64,000 bases of DNA from CBETVX01 sp965539935 (GCA_965539935.1 CBETVX010000001.1:52861-116860), one strand, 5' to 3'; shown: positions 45,111 through 54,460, counted from the first letter of the stretch. Made by a program: numbers and translations. The notes: generated by a model from the sequence alone, not told the origin.

Positions 45111-45677
45111 ATGGATTCAAAGATTAAGAGGGTGGAAACACCTCTTACTGATGAAAAACTAAAAAATCTTAAGGCCGGGGATACCGTTAAAATTACTGGG
45201 ACCATTTACACCGGTAGGGATGCAGCCCATCAAAGACTAATAGAGGCTTTAAATAATGGAGATGAGTTGCCCTTTGATATAAAAGACCAAATAATATACT
45301 ATGTTGGGCCAGCCCCAGCAAAACCAGGGAAAATTATTGGCTCAGCAGGACCTACCACAAGTTATCGCATGGATGATTTAACTGTGCCGTTACTAAAGCT
45401 TGGTCTTAATGGAATGATAGGAAAAGGAAGCAGAAGCCAAGGGGTTATAGAGGGTATGAAGAAATATGGGGCTATATATTTTGCAGCCATAGGTGGAGCT
45501 GGAGCCCTAATAGCTGATTCAATAAAGGAAGCTAAGATTGTTGCCTATGAAGATCTAGGACCAGAAGCAATTAGAGAACTTAAGGTTGAGGAGTTTCCAG
45601 CAATAGTAGTTATAGATAGTCAAGGTAATAATTTATATGAAACGGAAAGAGATAGATACAAAAAGGAAGAGGTGTAA
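45111..45677 (+). CDS. Fumarate hydratase class I, beta subunit
   Basis: C-terminal partner of the two-subunit class I fumarase. The 188 residues contain the GRDAAH motif (near 35), PGKIIGSAGPTTSYRMD and GKGSRS signatures that bind the substrate. A frame runs back to 45051, overlapping the alpha subunit stop, but GGGGGG lies seven bases before ATG 45111, giving the usual N-terminus. Malic enzyme starts three bases after this gene ends, so translation is coupled. Confidence 0.93.
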   Translation: MDSKIKRVETPLTDEKLKNLKAGDTVKITGTIYTGRDAAHQRLIEALNNGDELPFDIKDQIIYYVGPAPAKPGKIIGSAGPTTSYRMDDLTVPLLKLGLNGMIGKGSRSQGVIEGMKKYGAIYFAAIGGAGALIADSIKEAKIVAYEDLGPEAIRELKVEEFPAIVVIDSQGNNLYETERDRYKKEEV

Positions 45678-45680
45678 AAT

Positions 45681-46856
45681 ATGGCGGACTATAAAGAACT
45701 AGCCCTCAAATTACATGAAGAAAATCTAGGAAAGATATCGGTGGTAAGCAAAGTGAAAGTAGAAAATGAGGATGATTTATCCACAGCATATACTCCCGGG
45801 GTAGCTGAACCTTGTAGAGTAATTCACCATAACAAAGATGCAGTATATAAATATACATCTAAATCTAATTTAGTGGCAGTTGTTAGTGATGGCACAGCAG
45901 TTTTAGGATTAGGAGATATAGGTGCAGAAGCTTCAATACCAGTCATGGAAGGTAAAGCTGTACTGTTTAAAAGTTTTGCCGATGTTGATGCATTTCCAAT
46001 ATGTCTTAAGACAAAGGATGTAGATGAAATAGTAAGGACTGTTAAGCTATTAGAACCGGTATTTGGAGGAATAAATCTTGAAGATATAAGTGCTCCAAGA
46101 TGCTTTGAGATAGAAGAAAGGCTCAAAAAGGAACTAGATATACCAGTTTTCCATGATGACCAGCATGGAACTGCTATAGTAGTAGTTGCAGGTCTCATAA
46201 ACTCTTTGAAATTAGCTAATAAAAAGATAGAAGAGATAGAAGTGGTAGTAAATGGAGCAGGATCAGCAGGTATAGCAATAACAAAACTTTTAATAAAATT
46301 AGGAGTAAAAAATGTAGTGCTGTGTGATAGAAAAGGTGCAATACATGAGAAGTCTGAAGGAATTAATTGGGCTCAATTGGAAATGGCTAAAATCACCAAT
46401 AAAAACAATGAAACAGGTAGCCTAGGAGACGTATTGAAAAATAAGGATGTATTCATAGGAGTATCAGCTCCTAATATAGTTACAAAGGAAATGATAACTT
46501 CCATGGCAGATAAGGCAATAGTATTTGCTATGGCAAATCCAGTTCCTGAAATAATGCCTGATATTGCTAAGGAAGGGGGAGCATTCATAATAGGGACAGG
46601 GAGATCTGATTTTCCTAATCAAGTGAATAATGTTTTAGCCTTTCCAGGAGTGTTTAGGGGAGCCCTAGATGTAAGGGCTACAGAAATAAATGAAGAAATG
46701 AAGGTTGCGGCAGCCTATGCTATTGCAGAAACAATATCAGATGAGGAATTATCTACTGAAATGATTTTACCAAAGGCCTTTGATGAAAGGGTTACAAAAA
46801 ATGTAGCTAAGGCAGTAATGGATGCAGCAAAGAAAACAGGAGTAAATAGAATATAA
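45681..46856 (+). CDS. NAD(P)-dependent malic enzyme
   Basis: Oxidatively decarboxylates malate to pyruvate. The 391 residues match the short bacterial form without a phosphotransacetylase tail. Features are the TAYTPGVAEPC start region with catalytic Tyr, the metal site around FHDDQHGTA (near 155), and the Rossmann motif GAGSAGIA (near 195). An acidic residue after the second beta strand (LCDRKG) suggests NAD rather than NADP. With the fumarase it forms a fumarate-malate-pyruvate route. The gap to the next gene is 140 bases. Confidence 0.95.
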   Translation: MADYKELALKLHEENLGKISVVSKVKVENEDDLSTAYTPGVAEPCRVIHHNKDAVYKYTSKSNLVAVVSDGTAVLGLGDIGAEASIPVMEGKAVLFKSFADVDAFPICLKTKDVDEIVRTVKLLEPVFGGINLEDISAPRCFEIEERLKKELDIPVFHDDQHGTAIVVVAGLINSLKLANKKIEEIEVVVNGAGSAGIAITKLLIKLGVKNVVLCDRKGAIHEKSEGINWAQLEMAKITNKNNETGSLGDVLKNKDVFIGVSAPNIVTKEMITSMADKAIVFAMANPVPEIMPDIAKEGGAFIIGTGRSDFPNQVNNVLAFPGVFRGALDVRATEINEEMKVAAAYAIAETISDEELSTEMILPKAFDERVTKNVAKAVMDAAKKTGVNRI

Positions 46857-46937
46857 AAAATAAACCTATTGCTCTTATAAGACTATCAAAGTTCATTATC
46901 TAGTGGGAAAATCCTTTTGAAAACACATTAAAATATA

Positions 46938-46967
46938 GTTGTACAACAGTTGAGGAACTTGCAACTG
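46938..46967. promoter_or_regulatory. Palindromic site upstream of the transporter
   Basis: A perfect 10-bp palindrome GTTGTACAAC (46938-46947) runs into a CAGTTG/CAACTG hairpin (46947-46952 with 46962-46967) just before the transporter ribosome site. It could be a repressor operator (GntR-like sites look similar) or an mRNA structure. The assignment is speculative. Confidence 0.35.
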
Positions 46968-46996
46968 AAAAAACTAAGATTATAGGGGGAGAAAAA

Positions 46997-48304
46997 ATGA
47001 ATTTTGATTTAATTAGTTTTGACTTAGTAGGTGTTCTTACAAATTCGTTTATTCTAATGTTTGTTGCAGTGTTTACAGGTATGTTATTTGGAAAGATAAG
47101 ATTTGGTAAGTTTAATTTTGGTGTATCAGGTTGTTTATTCACAGGTCTTTTAATAGGATGGTGGATATATGGATATTCCAAGGGCTTTAATGAAAGTGAT
47201 GTGGGATACAGTGCTGCAAGTAAACTTATAGATGCTGGAGTTATTCCAAAGGACTTTTTCGACTTGTTTTTAATTCTTTTTGTTGCTGCAGTAGGGCTTT
47301 TAGCTTCAAAAGATATTGGGGCAGTTATCAAAAAATATGGAATGAAGTTTGTAATATTAGGTTTTTTAATTACATTCCTAGGAGCAGCAGCTACCTATGG
47401 TATGACATTAGCTAGCCCAAGTGCCAATCCTTATGAAGTATCAGGTGTATATACTGGAGCCCTAACAAGTTCTCCAGGTCTTGCGGCAGCTATTGAGACC
47501 GCGAGGGGGCATGCAACCCGAGCAGTTGAAGATAGAACAGATTTAAACCAAGAAGAAAAAGAACAATATATAAAGGATGCTGAAGCAGGTATAGGAGTAG
47601 GCCATGCAATTGGATATCCCTTTGGAGTGCTTATAGTAATACTAGCAGTTAACTTCTTCCCAAGAATCTTTAGAATGGATGTGAATAAGGAGAAAGAGAT
47701 ATTTGATAAAGAAATGGCTGAAGCTAGAGGGTCAGGTGGTGGAAGGGAAATCAAAGAAACCGATTTTGATTTAGTTGCCTTTGCACTGGCCTGTCTCTTT
47801 GGATATGCCTTAGGTAAAGTCAAGATTTTTCTTGGTCCATTAGGATACTTTTCATTGGGCTCAACAGGTGGAGTTTTAGTTGGATCATTAATCCTTGGTT
47901 ACGTTGGTAAAATAGGTAATATTAACTTTAGAATGAACAGTAAAATACTAGGTGTAATCAGGAAAGTTTCTCTGGCATTTTTCTTAGCAATAGTGGGACT
48001 AAGATATGGATTTAAAGTATTTGAAGCACTACTTGGAGCAGGAGCTTATCTGGCATTAGTTTCATTGGTAGTTGGGTTAGTGGCCATGTTGATAGGATTT
48101 TTCATAGGAAGATATGTATTAAAAATAAACTGGATTATGTTATCGGGAGCCATTTGTGGTGGGATGACATCTACCCCAGGTCTTGGAGCAGCAGTTGATG
48201 CAGTCGGTAGTGACGATCCAGCAGCTGGATATGGGGCTACTTATCCATTTGCATTACTTGGTATGGTTATATTCACAATCATACTTCATAACTTACCAAT
48301 GTAA
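46997..48304 (+). CDS. AspT/YidE-family (Asp-Al_Ex) transporter
   Basis: Polytopic membrane protein of 435 residues built from two Asp-Al_Ex repeats. The repeats are visible as GALTSSPGLAAA (near 155) with HAIGYPFG, and GGMTSTPGLGAA (near 393) with ATYPFA. Aspartate:alanine exchangers belong here, but this protein lacks the central RCK/TrkA_C domains of AspT and has a short acidic loop (about 225-250) instead. The position after fumarase and malic enzyme suggests a C4-dicarboxylate or similar acid as substrate, which is inference. A run of G before the ATG serves as ribosome site. Confidence 0.85.
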   Translation: MNFDLISFDLVGVLTNSFILMFVAVFTGMLFGKIRFGKFNFGVSGCLFTGLLIGWWIYGYSKGFNESDVGYSAASKLIDAGVIPKDFFDLFLILFVAAVGLLASKDIGAVIKKYGMKFVILGFLITFLGAAATYGMTLASPSANPYEVSGVYTGALTSSPGLAAAIETARGHATRAVEDRTDLNQEEKEQYIKDAEAGIGVGHAIGYPFGVLIVILAVNFFPRIFRMDVNKEKEIFDKEMAEARGSGGGREIKETDFDLVAFALACLFGYALGKVKIFLGPLGYFSLGSTGGVLVGSLILGYVGKIGNINFRMNSKILGVIRKVSLAFFLAIVGLRYGFKVFEALLGAGAYLALVSLVVGLVAMLIGFFIGRYVLKINWIMLSGAICGGMTSTPGLGAAVDAVGSDDPAAGYGATYPFALLGMVIFTIILHNLPM

Positions 48305-48462
48305 TAGTATTCTGAAAGGAATATTAAGATGTGTAAACAGCTTCACAATTTATTAATAAAATGTTAAAATATATAAAAAGTCCTGCCAAATTATTAAGAT
48401 TACTCTTTAGAAATATATAAGGCCAACTATATTTAAAGTATTAATAATGAGAGGTGAAGCTT

Positions 48463-48804
48463 GTGGAGCCCTATGAAATATTTGTTACAGGCTATGCTAA
48501 ACTTCCTAAGGGAATAACAGCCACTGAGCTGTATAGTGTAGTTGCAGTAGGACTAATAATTAATAAAGAGACTGGGAAAATAATTGATGCTGACTGCTCT
48601 TTAGTTACAAGAGTCGCTAAAAACTTCTTTAATGAATTAGTAGTTGGAAAAAATATTAAAGATTATGAAACTATACATGAAGCCTTTAAACATCATTATT
48701 ACGGCTCTGCAAAGAAAGCATTAATTTCTGCAATGAAAACTTGTCATGAAAAATACAAGCAAATAATAATTGATGATCCTGATGGTTATGTAGAAAATAA
48801 ATAA
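48463..48804 (+). CDS. DUF3870 domain protein
   Basis: A 113-residue soluble protein that looks like a DUF3870 member: FVTGYAKLPKG near the start, then GKIIDADCSLVT and a C-terminal helix with HYYGSAKKALISAMK. No enzymatic function is established. It has a conserved-looking cysteine and several His/Tyr residues. GTG 48463 follows GAGAGGTG by six bases; the longer frame overlaps that site. It lies between the transporter and the methylmalonyl-CoA genes, so a role in organic acid metabolism is a guess. Confidence 0.75.
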   Translation: MEPYEIFVTGYAKLPKGITATELYSVVAVGLIINKETGKIIDADCSLVTRVAKNFFNELVVGKNIKDYETIHEAFKHHYYGSAKKALISAMKTCHEKYKQIIIDDPDGYVENK

Positions 48805-48885
48805 TCTATAAAACTAAATAATGAATTATTAACTTTATTATTTATGGGGGCAAAATGACCTTTTGCTCTATTAATAAATGAATTG

Positions 48886-48945
48886 AAGTTAGATGACTAG
48901 AACTTTTACTTAAATGAAAAGTCTAGTGTATCTAACTTTTTTTGT
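48886..48945 (+). terminator. Terminator after the DUF3870 gene
   Basis: AAGTTAGAT..ACTAG..ACTTTT (48886-48907) pairs with AAAAGTCTAG..ATCTAACTT (48916-48936), followed by T7. It separates the malate unit from the propionate unit. The remainder of this 349-base spacer holds the cre site. Confidence 0.88.
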
Positions 48946-49071
48946 TTCATAGGGCTTAAAAATTATATAATGATATAAATTCAAATAAATTATAAAAATA
49001 ATGTGTTTTCATAAAGGATATTTTTTCATTAGATTATTTAAATAAAATTGAAATAAATTAAGGAAATAACT

Positions 49072-49085
49072 TGAAAACGATTTCG
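49072..49085. promoter_or_regulatory. Catabolite-responsive element (cre) for CcpA
   Basis: TGAAAACGATTTCG matches the cre consensus TGWNANCGNTNWCA at every defined position but the last. It lies about 22 bases before a TATAAT (49107-49112), so it covers the -35 region of the likely promoter of the CoA transferase gene. CcpA binding there would repress the propionate genes when preferred sugars are present. Confidence 0.6.
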
Positions 49086-49153
49086 CATCAAATTTTTCAA
49101 TAGTTATATAATTTGGAACTAACTATAACTTAGTATTATAAGGAGGAATTTTG

Positions 49154-50656
49154 ATGATTGATAAAACTAGGCTTAGGATGGAAAAATTGAGAAGTAAGAT
49201 AATGTCTGCCCATGAAGCATCAATGTTTATAAAAGATGGCATGACTGTGGCAACAAGTGGGTTTACACCCTCTGGTTATCCCAAGGCAGTTCCTCTAGCC
49301 CTTGCTAAAAGGGTTGAAAATGGAGATAAGGTGGGTATTACAGTTATAACTGGAGCTTCAGTTGGTGATGAACTTGATGGAGCCCTGTCTAGAACCGGTG
49401 TAATGAAGAGGAGATTTCCATATCAAACTAATAAATATTCAAGAAATGCTATTAATGATGGAAGTATTGCCTATCAAGATATGCATCTTAGTCATGTAGC
49501 TCAATTTGTTGACTATGGATTTTTAGGTAATATAGATATTGCTTTAGTGGAGGCTTTGGCTATAACAGAAGAAGGAGGCATAATTCCAACCACATCCGTT
49601 GGACTATATCCCCAAGCAATAAAAAATGCAGATAAAGTTATAGTAGAAATAAATACTAGCCAACCCATGGAATTAGAAGGGGTACATGATATCTATATGA
49701 CAGAAAAACCACCCTTTAGAAAGCCGATTCCAATAATGCATCCAGGGGATAGAATTGGAACCTCCTATGTACCTTGTGATCCAAATAAAATTGTAGCTAT
49801 AGTGGAAACAGATATTTCTGACAAGGTTAGACCTTTGGCCCCCATAGATGAAACTTCTAAAAAAATATCTGGACATATCATAGAGTTTTTTGAGCATGAA
49901 GTAAAAATGGGAAGGCTTCCAGAGAACCTTTTACCTTTACAATCTGGAGTAGGTTCTGTGGCTAATGCAGTACTTGGAGGCTTAGTAGATTCTAGATTTG
50001 AAAACTTAACCTGTTATACAGAAGTAATTCAAGACTCTATGTTTGACCTAATAGATGCAGGAAAGGTTACTGTGGCATCGGGAACATCCTTTACTCCATC
50101 GGAAGAAGGACTTAAAAGACTTCTTGGTAATATAAATCATTATGCAAAACATTGTATACTAAGGCCTATGGAAATTAGTAACCATCCTGAAACAGCACGA
50201 AGATTAGGGGTTATAGCTATGAATACTGCTATTGAAATAGATATATATGGCCATATTAACTCAACTAATATAATGGGTTCAAGAATGATGAATGGACTAG
50301 GGGGGTCAGGAGACTTTACTAGAAATGGATATATGTCAATCTTTACTACAGTATCAACTGCCAAAAATGGAGATATTTCCTCAATAGTTCCTATGGTTTC
50401 CCATGTTGATCATACAGAACATGATGTGGAGGTTATAGTTACAGAACAAGGTTTAGCTGATTTAAGAGGAACATCTCCAAAGGAAAGAGCTAGGCTTATT
50501 ATAGAAAAATGTGCTCATCCTGATTACAAGGATATGTTATTTGATTATTTAGAAAGAGCTTCAAAGGGAAAATATAAACATGAACCACATCTTATAGGTG
50601 AAGCATTATCATGGCATGATAGATTTTTAAAGACAGGAACAATGAAAATAAAATAG
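49154..50656 (+). CDS. Acetyl-CoA hydrolase/transferase family, probable succinate CoA-transferase
   Basis: Class I CoA-transferase of 500 residues. The catalytic glutamate is probably Glu290 in CYTEVIQD, and the GLGGSGDF motif near 378 binds the CoA ester. In this family Cat1, AarC and ScpC move CoA between acetyl- or propionyl-CoA and succinate. The methylmalonyl-CoA genes directly downstream make propionyl-CoA:succinate transfer the likely reaction, closing the cycle. The ATG at 49154 lies seven bases after AGGAGG; TTG at 49151 is less likely. A near-perfect cre lies upstream. Confidence 0.9.
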   Translation: MIDKTRLRMEKLRSKIMSAHEASMFIKDGMTVATSGFTPSGYPKAVPLALAKRVENGDKVGITVITGASVGDELDGALSRTGVMKRRFPYQTNKYSRNAINDGSIAYQDMHLSHVAQFVDYGFLGNIDIALVEALAITEEGGIIPTTSVGLYPQAIKNADKVIVEINTSQPMELEGVHDIYMTEKPPFRKPIPIMHPGDRIGTSYVPCDPNKIVAIVETDISDKVRPLAPIDETSKKISGHIIEFFEHEVKMGRLPENLLPLQSGVGSVANAVLGGLVDSRFENLTCYTEVIQDSMFDLIDAGKVTVASGTSFTPSEEGLKRLLGNINHYAKHCILRPMEISNHPETARRLGVIAMNTAIEIDIYGHINSTNIMGSRMMNGLGGSGDFTRNGYMSIFTTVSTAKNGDISSIVPMVSHVDHTEHDVEVIVTEQGLADLRGTSPKERARLIIEKCAHPDYKDMLFDYLERASKGKYKHEPHLIGEALSWHDRFLKTGTMKIK

Positions 50657-50825
50657 TCCATAAAAATGCAAGTCAAATCATATACACCTTCACAAAAGTA
50701 TACATTTATACTTGTAGAAAAATAGGGTAAAATATTACAAACTATAGATAGTTATGGTATTCTAAAAAGGGTAGTATGTGATTTCGGCAAGTTCATATAG
50801 TTAGAGATGAAAAGGAGGAAAAAAG

Positions 50826-52502
50826 ATGTTCCATGAAGATAAGCTAAATGAAATCAAGGAAGGATATGAAGCCTTTGATGCAAAAACTAAAAAATCTTTA
50901 GAAAAGAGACCAGAAAGACAAGAAGAATTTTACACAGGTTCTGGGGATAAAGTTAAAAGACTATATACTCCTTTAGATGTTCAAGATATTGATTACATGG
51001 AGGATATAGGATTTCCAGGACAGTATCCCTTTACTCGTGGTGCTCAACCTACCATGTATAGAGGTAGACTGTGGACCATGAGAATGTATGCTGGATTTGC
51101 TACAGCTGAAGAATCTAACAAGAGATACAAATATCTATTAGAGCAAGGACAAACAGGTCTTTCGGTAGCCTTTGACCTACCAACTCAGATTGGATATGAC
51201 TCTGACCATCCTCTTGCAGAAGGTGAAGTTGGTAAAGTTGGGGTTGCTATTGATTCATTAGCAGATATGGAAATACTATTTGATGGTATACCACTTGATA
51301 AAGTAAGTACTTCAATGACTATAAATGCACCGGCCTCTGTGCTTTTAGCTATGTATATTGCAGTAGCTGAGAAGCAAGGGGTTTCAGCAGACAAATTAAG
51401 AGGAACTATACAAAATGATATATTAAAAGAATATATAGCCCGTGGAACATATATATTCCCAACAGAGCCTTCAATGAGACTAATCACTAATATATTTGAA
51501 TATTGTTCAGAAAATGTACCGAAATGGAATACAATAAGTATTTCAGGCTACCACATAAGAGAAGCAGGTTCAACAGCAGCTCAAGAAGTAGGATTTACAA
51601 TAGCTGATGGTATAGCCTATGTACAGGCAGCAATTAATGCAGGATTAGATGTAGATTCATTTGCTCCTAGATTGTCATTTTTCTTTAATGCTCATAATGA
51701 TTTATTAGAAGAAGTTGCTAAATTTAGAGCAGCTAGGAGATTATGGGCTAAAATAATGAAAGAAAGATTTGGCGCTAAGGACCCAAGGTCATGGAGACTT
51801 AAGTTCCATACCCAAACAGGTGGTTCTACATTAACAGCTCAGCAACCAGATAATAATATAGTTCGTGTTGCAATTCAAACTTTGGCTGCTGTTCTTGGAG
51901 GAACTCAGTCTCTACACACTAATTCTAGAGATGAAGCATTAGCACTACCTACTGAAGATTCAGTTAGAATAGCCCTTAGAACACAGCAAATAGTAGCTCA
52001 TGAAAGTGGTGTAGCAAATATAGTTGACCCACTTGCAGGTTCTTACTATATTGAAGCTAAGACTAAGGAAATTGAAGAACAAGCTATGGAATACATTAAG
52101 AAGATCGATGAATTAGGTGGAACGCCTAAGGCTATCGACAAAGGATATATACAGCAAGAAATTATGGATGCTGCATACCAGTATCAAAAGGAAATTGAAA
52201 CTAACAATAGAATAGTTGTTGGTATGAATAAGTATCAAATAGAAGAAGAACCACAGAAAGAGTTATTAAAGGTTGACCCCGTGGTTGGGGAACTTCAAAA
52301 GAAAAAGATTGAAGAATTAAAGGCCAAGAGAGATAACGAAGCAGTTAAAGCTAAACTTGAGGCACTAAGGACTGCTTGTGAAGGTGATGAAAATGTAATG
52401 CCTTATATATTAGATGCTGTTAAGGCATATTCAACTCTTGGAGAAATATGTGGTGTTATGAGAGAAGTGTTTGGAGAATATCAACAATCTGTAAACTTAT
52501 AA
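50826..52502 (+). CDS. mcmA1: Methylmalonyl-CoA mutase, catalytic subunit
   Basis: Large subunit of the B12-dependent mutase that interconverts succinyl-CoA and (R)-methylmalonyl-CoA. The 558 residues hold only the TIM-barrel part; the cobalamin domain is the next gene. Tyr88 (TMRMYAGF) and Arg206 (EYIARGTY) match Tyr89 and Arg207 of the Propionibacterium enzyme, which separate methylmalonyl- from isobutyryl-CoA mutase (Phe/Gln there). AAGGAGG precedes the ATG. The small subunit follows after 16 bases. I saw no cobalamin riboswitch upstream. Confidence 0.96.
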   Translation: MFHEDKLNEIKEGYEAFDAKTKKSLEKRPERQEEFYTGSGDKVKRLYTPLDVQDIDYMEDIGFPGQYPFTRGAQPTMYRGRLWTMRMYAGFATAEESNKRYKYLLEQGQTGLSVAFDLPTQIGYDSDHPLAEGEVGKVGVAIDSLADMEILFDGIPLDKVSTSMTINAPASVLLAMYIAVAEKQGVSADKLRGTIQNDILKEYIARGTYIFPTEPSMRLITNIFEYCSENVPKWNTISISGYHIREAGSTAAQEVGFTIADGIAYVQAAINAGLDVDSFAPRLSFFFNAHNDLLEEVAKFRAARRLWAKIMKERFGAKDPRSWRLKFHTQTGGSTLTAQQPDNNIVRVAIQTLAAVLGGTQSLHTNSRDEALALPTEDSVRIALRTQQIVAHESGVANIVDPLAGSYYIEAKTKEIEEQAMEYIKKIDELGGTPKAIDKGYIQQEIMDAAYQYQKEIETNNRIVVGMNKYQIEEEPQKELLKVDPVVGELQKKKIEELKAKRDNEAVKAKLEALRTACEGDENVMPYILDAVKAYSTLGEICGVMREVFGEYQQSVNL

Positions 52503-52518
52503 AAAGGAGGAAAATATA

Positions 52519-52920
52519 ATGGATAGACCTATTAGGGTATTAGTTGCCAAGCCAGGATTAGATGGTCATGATAGAGGAGCTAAAGTTATAGCTAGGGCGT
52601 TAAGGGACGCTGGTATGGAAGTTATATATACAGGGCTTAGACAAACTCCACAGCAAATAGTTAGTGCTGCTATACAAGAAGATGTTGATGTAGTAGCCAT
52701 GAGTATACTTTCTGGAGCCCATAATACTCTATTACCAAAGGTAGCTAACCTTATTAAAGAAGAAGGGGTAGATGATATATTAATAATAGGTGGTGGAGTT
52801 ATACCAGAGGACGATATTCCTTATCTTAAGGAAAATGGCATAGCTGAAGTATTTACTCCAGGGACTCCTACTACAGCGACAATTGAATTTATTAAAGAAA
52901 ACGTTAAAAGAAAGAATTAG
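52519..52920 (+). CDS. mcmA2: Methylmalonyl-CoA mutase, cobalamin-binding subunit
   Basis: Small subunit of 133 residues that binds adenosylcobalamin in base-off form. The motif DGHDRG (residues 15-20) supplies His17, the lower axial cobalt ligand, with the later SILSGAH and GGGVIPEDD motifs contacting the nucleotide tail. Splitting of the mutase into two chains is known from archaea and several anaerobic bacteria. AAGGAGG precedes the ATG. The chaperone meaB follows. Confidence 0.96.
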   Translation: MDRPIRVLVAKPGLDGHDRGAKVIARALRDAGMEVIYTGLRQTPQQIVSAAIQEDVDVVAMSILSGAHNTLLPKVANLIKEEGVDDILIIGGGVIPEDDIPYLKENGIAEVFTPGTPTTATIEFIKENVKRKN

Positions 52921-52956
52921 GGCCTGTTACATGCTTATTAGGTGGTGTATATTTAA

Positions 52957-53892
52957 ATGGAGCTTATAGAAAGACTTCTTAATGGTGAAAAGAGGGCAGC
53001 AGCTAGGGCTATATCCATGGTGGAAAACAAAGATCCAGAGGCCTTTGAGATGCTAAAAAAACTCTTTTCACGCACAGGAAATGCCTACGTTATAGGAATA
53101 ACTGGCCCACCTGGAGCTGGGAAAAGCACCTTAACAGATAAACTAGCAAAATCTTTATTAGATAAGGGTAAAAAGGTAGGGGTAATAGCAGTTGACCCTA
53201 CTAGTCCCTTTACCGGTGGGTCAATCCTTGGAGATAGGGTAAGGATGTCAGACATAGGGGTCCATCCCAATGCCTTTATTAGAAGTATGGGGACAAGGGG
53301 ACATCTTGGTGGACTTTCGGAAGCAACTTTAGGAGCAGTAAGGATTTTAGATATATATGGAGTAGATTATATTTTTATTGAAACAGTAGGAGTTGGGCAA
53401 TCAGAGGTTGATATTGTCAAAACCTGTGACACAACCCTTATGGTAATGGTGCCAGGACTTGGAGATGATATACAGGCCATAAAGGCTGGTATTATGGAGA
53501 TTGGCGATGTATTTGCAATAAACAAGGCCGATAGAGATGGTGCTAAAAGAACGGCTAGAGAGATAGAAATGATGCTGGACTTTAATAAGGCTGATTGGAG
53601 ACCGCCGGTGGAACTGGTAGTGGCAATAAAAAACGAAGGAATAGATAAATTAATTGAACATATTGAAAAACATAGGGAGTATTTAATAAGCTCAGGTAAA
53701 TTACATGAAAGAAAAATAAAAAATGCTAAGTTAGAGCTTATAGATCTGGTACAACAGAAGATGACTAGAATTCTACTTGATAAATCTACTAAAGAAGAAA
53801 GAATAAATGAACTATCGAGAAAAATTGTTGACCGGAAGATCGATCCTTATTCTGCAAGTGACAATCTATTCGGGGAAATTAAAATGGATTAA
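52957..53892 (+). CDS. meaB: Methylmalonyl-CoA mutase chaperone GTPase MeaB
   Basis: G3E-family GTPase that loads cobalamin on the mutase and protects or repairs it. The 311 residues have the P-loop GPPGAGKST (50-58), the DPTSPFTGGSILGDR switch region, ETVGVGQSE and NKAD for guanine recognition. It is often annotated ArgK, but next to the mutase the MeaB role is clear. AGGTGGTG lies before the ATG. A new promoter-like site follows before the epimerase. Confidence 0.95.
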   Translation: MELIERLLNGEKRAAARAISMVENKDPEAFEMLKKLFSRTGNAYVIGITGPPGAGKSTLTDKLAKSLLDKGKKVGVIAVDPTSPFTGGSILGDRVRMSDIGVHPNAFIRSMGTRGHLGGLSEATLGAVRILDIYGVDYIFIETVGVGQSEVDIVKTCDTTLMVMVPGLGDDIQAIKAGIMEIGDVFAINKADRDGAKRTAREIEMMLDFNKADWRPPVELVVAIKNEGIDKLIEHIEKHREYLISSGKLHERKIKNAKLELIDLVQQKMTRILLDKSTKEERINELSRKIVDRKIDPYSASDNLFGEIKMD

Positions 53893-53922
53893 ATTAAAAT
53901 TTAAGGCAATTGACAAATGCAG

Positions 53923-53952
53923 TTGACCTATGAGACTTTTATATAGTATCAT
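53923..53952 (+). promoter_or_regulatory. Candidate promoter of the epimerase-decarboxylase genes
   Basis: TTGACC (53923-53928), 18-base spacer, TATCAT (53947-53952). It would allow expression of the decarboxylase part apart from the mutase part. Confidence 0.45.
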
Positions 53953-54058
53953 TAGAAAAAAAGTTGTTAAATAATGGTTAAATTATGATGAAATGTTGAT
54001 TGTATTTTGGTAAAATATCAGTAAGTCCAATTAATTTGTTAAATTATGGAGGGATATT

Positions 54059-54460
54059 ATGAAGGTTTTAAAGGTAGACCATATAGGTATAGCTGTTAAA
54101 AATCTAGATGAAACTTTAAAGTTTTATACTGAAGCTTTAGGATTAGAACTTCATGGAACAGAAACTGTCGAAGAACAAAAAGTTAAGGTTGCTTTTCTTC
54201 CTGTAGGAGATACAGAAGTAGAACTACTAGAGTCAACGGACCCTGAAGGACCAATAGCAAAGTTTATTGACAAGAATGGTGAAGGGATTCAACACATAGC
54301 ATTTAGAGTAGAAAATATTGAAGAAGCTATAGCTCACATGAAGGAAAAAGGTTTTAGAATGATAGATGAAAAACCAAGATATGGTGCTGGTGGAGCGAAA
54401 ATTGCCTTTATGCATCCTAAAAGCACACATAGAGTATTAGTAGAACTAAGTGAAAGATAA
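54059..54460 (+). CDS. mce: Methylmalonyl-CoA epimerase
   Basis: Interconverts (R)- and (S)-methylmalonyl-CoA, linking the mutase to the decarboxylase. It has 133 residues of the glyoxalase/VOC fold with two beta-alpha-beta-beta-beta units. The metal ligands expected for the family are visible: His8 (VDHIGIAV), His79 (IQHIAFRV) and Glu129 (LVELSER). GGAGGG precedes the ATG. The biotin-dependent decarboxylase alpha subunit follows 70 bases on. Confidence 0.95.
   Translation: MKVLKVDHIGIAVKNLDETLKFYTEALGLELHGTETVEEQKVKVAFLPVGDTEVELLESTDPEGPIAKFIDKNGEGIQHIAFRVENIEEAIAHMKEKGFRMIDEKPRYGAGGAKIAFMHPKSTHRVLVELSER

Noticed and set aside
50657..50825. Cobalamin riboswitch before the B12-dependent mutase
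   Set aside because: The gap is only 169 bases and the B12-box core is not present; only a small AAGTATA/TATACTT hairpin is seen.
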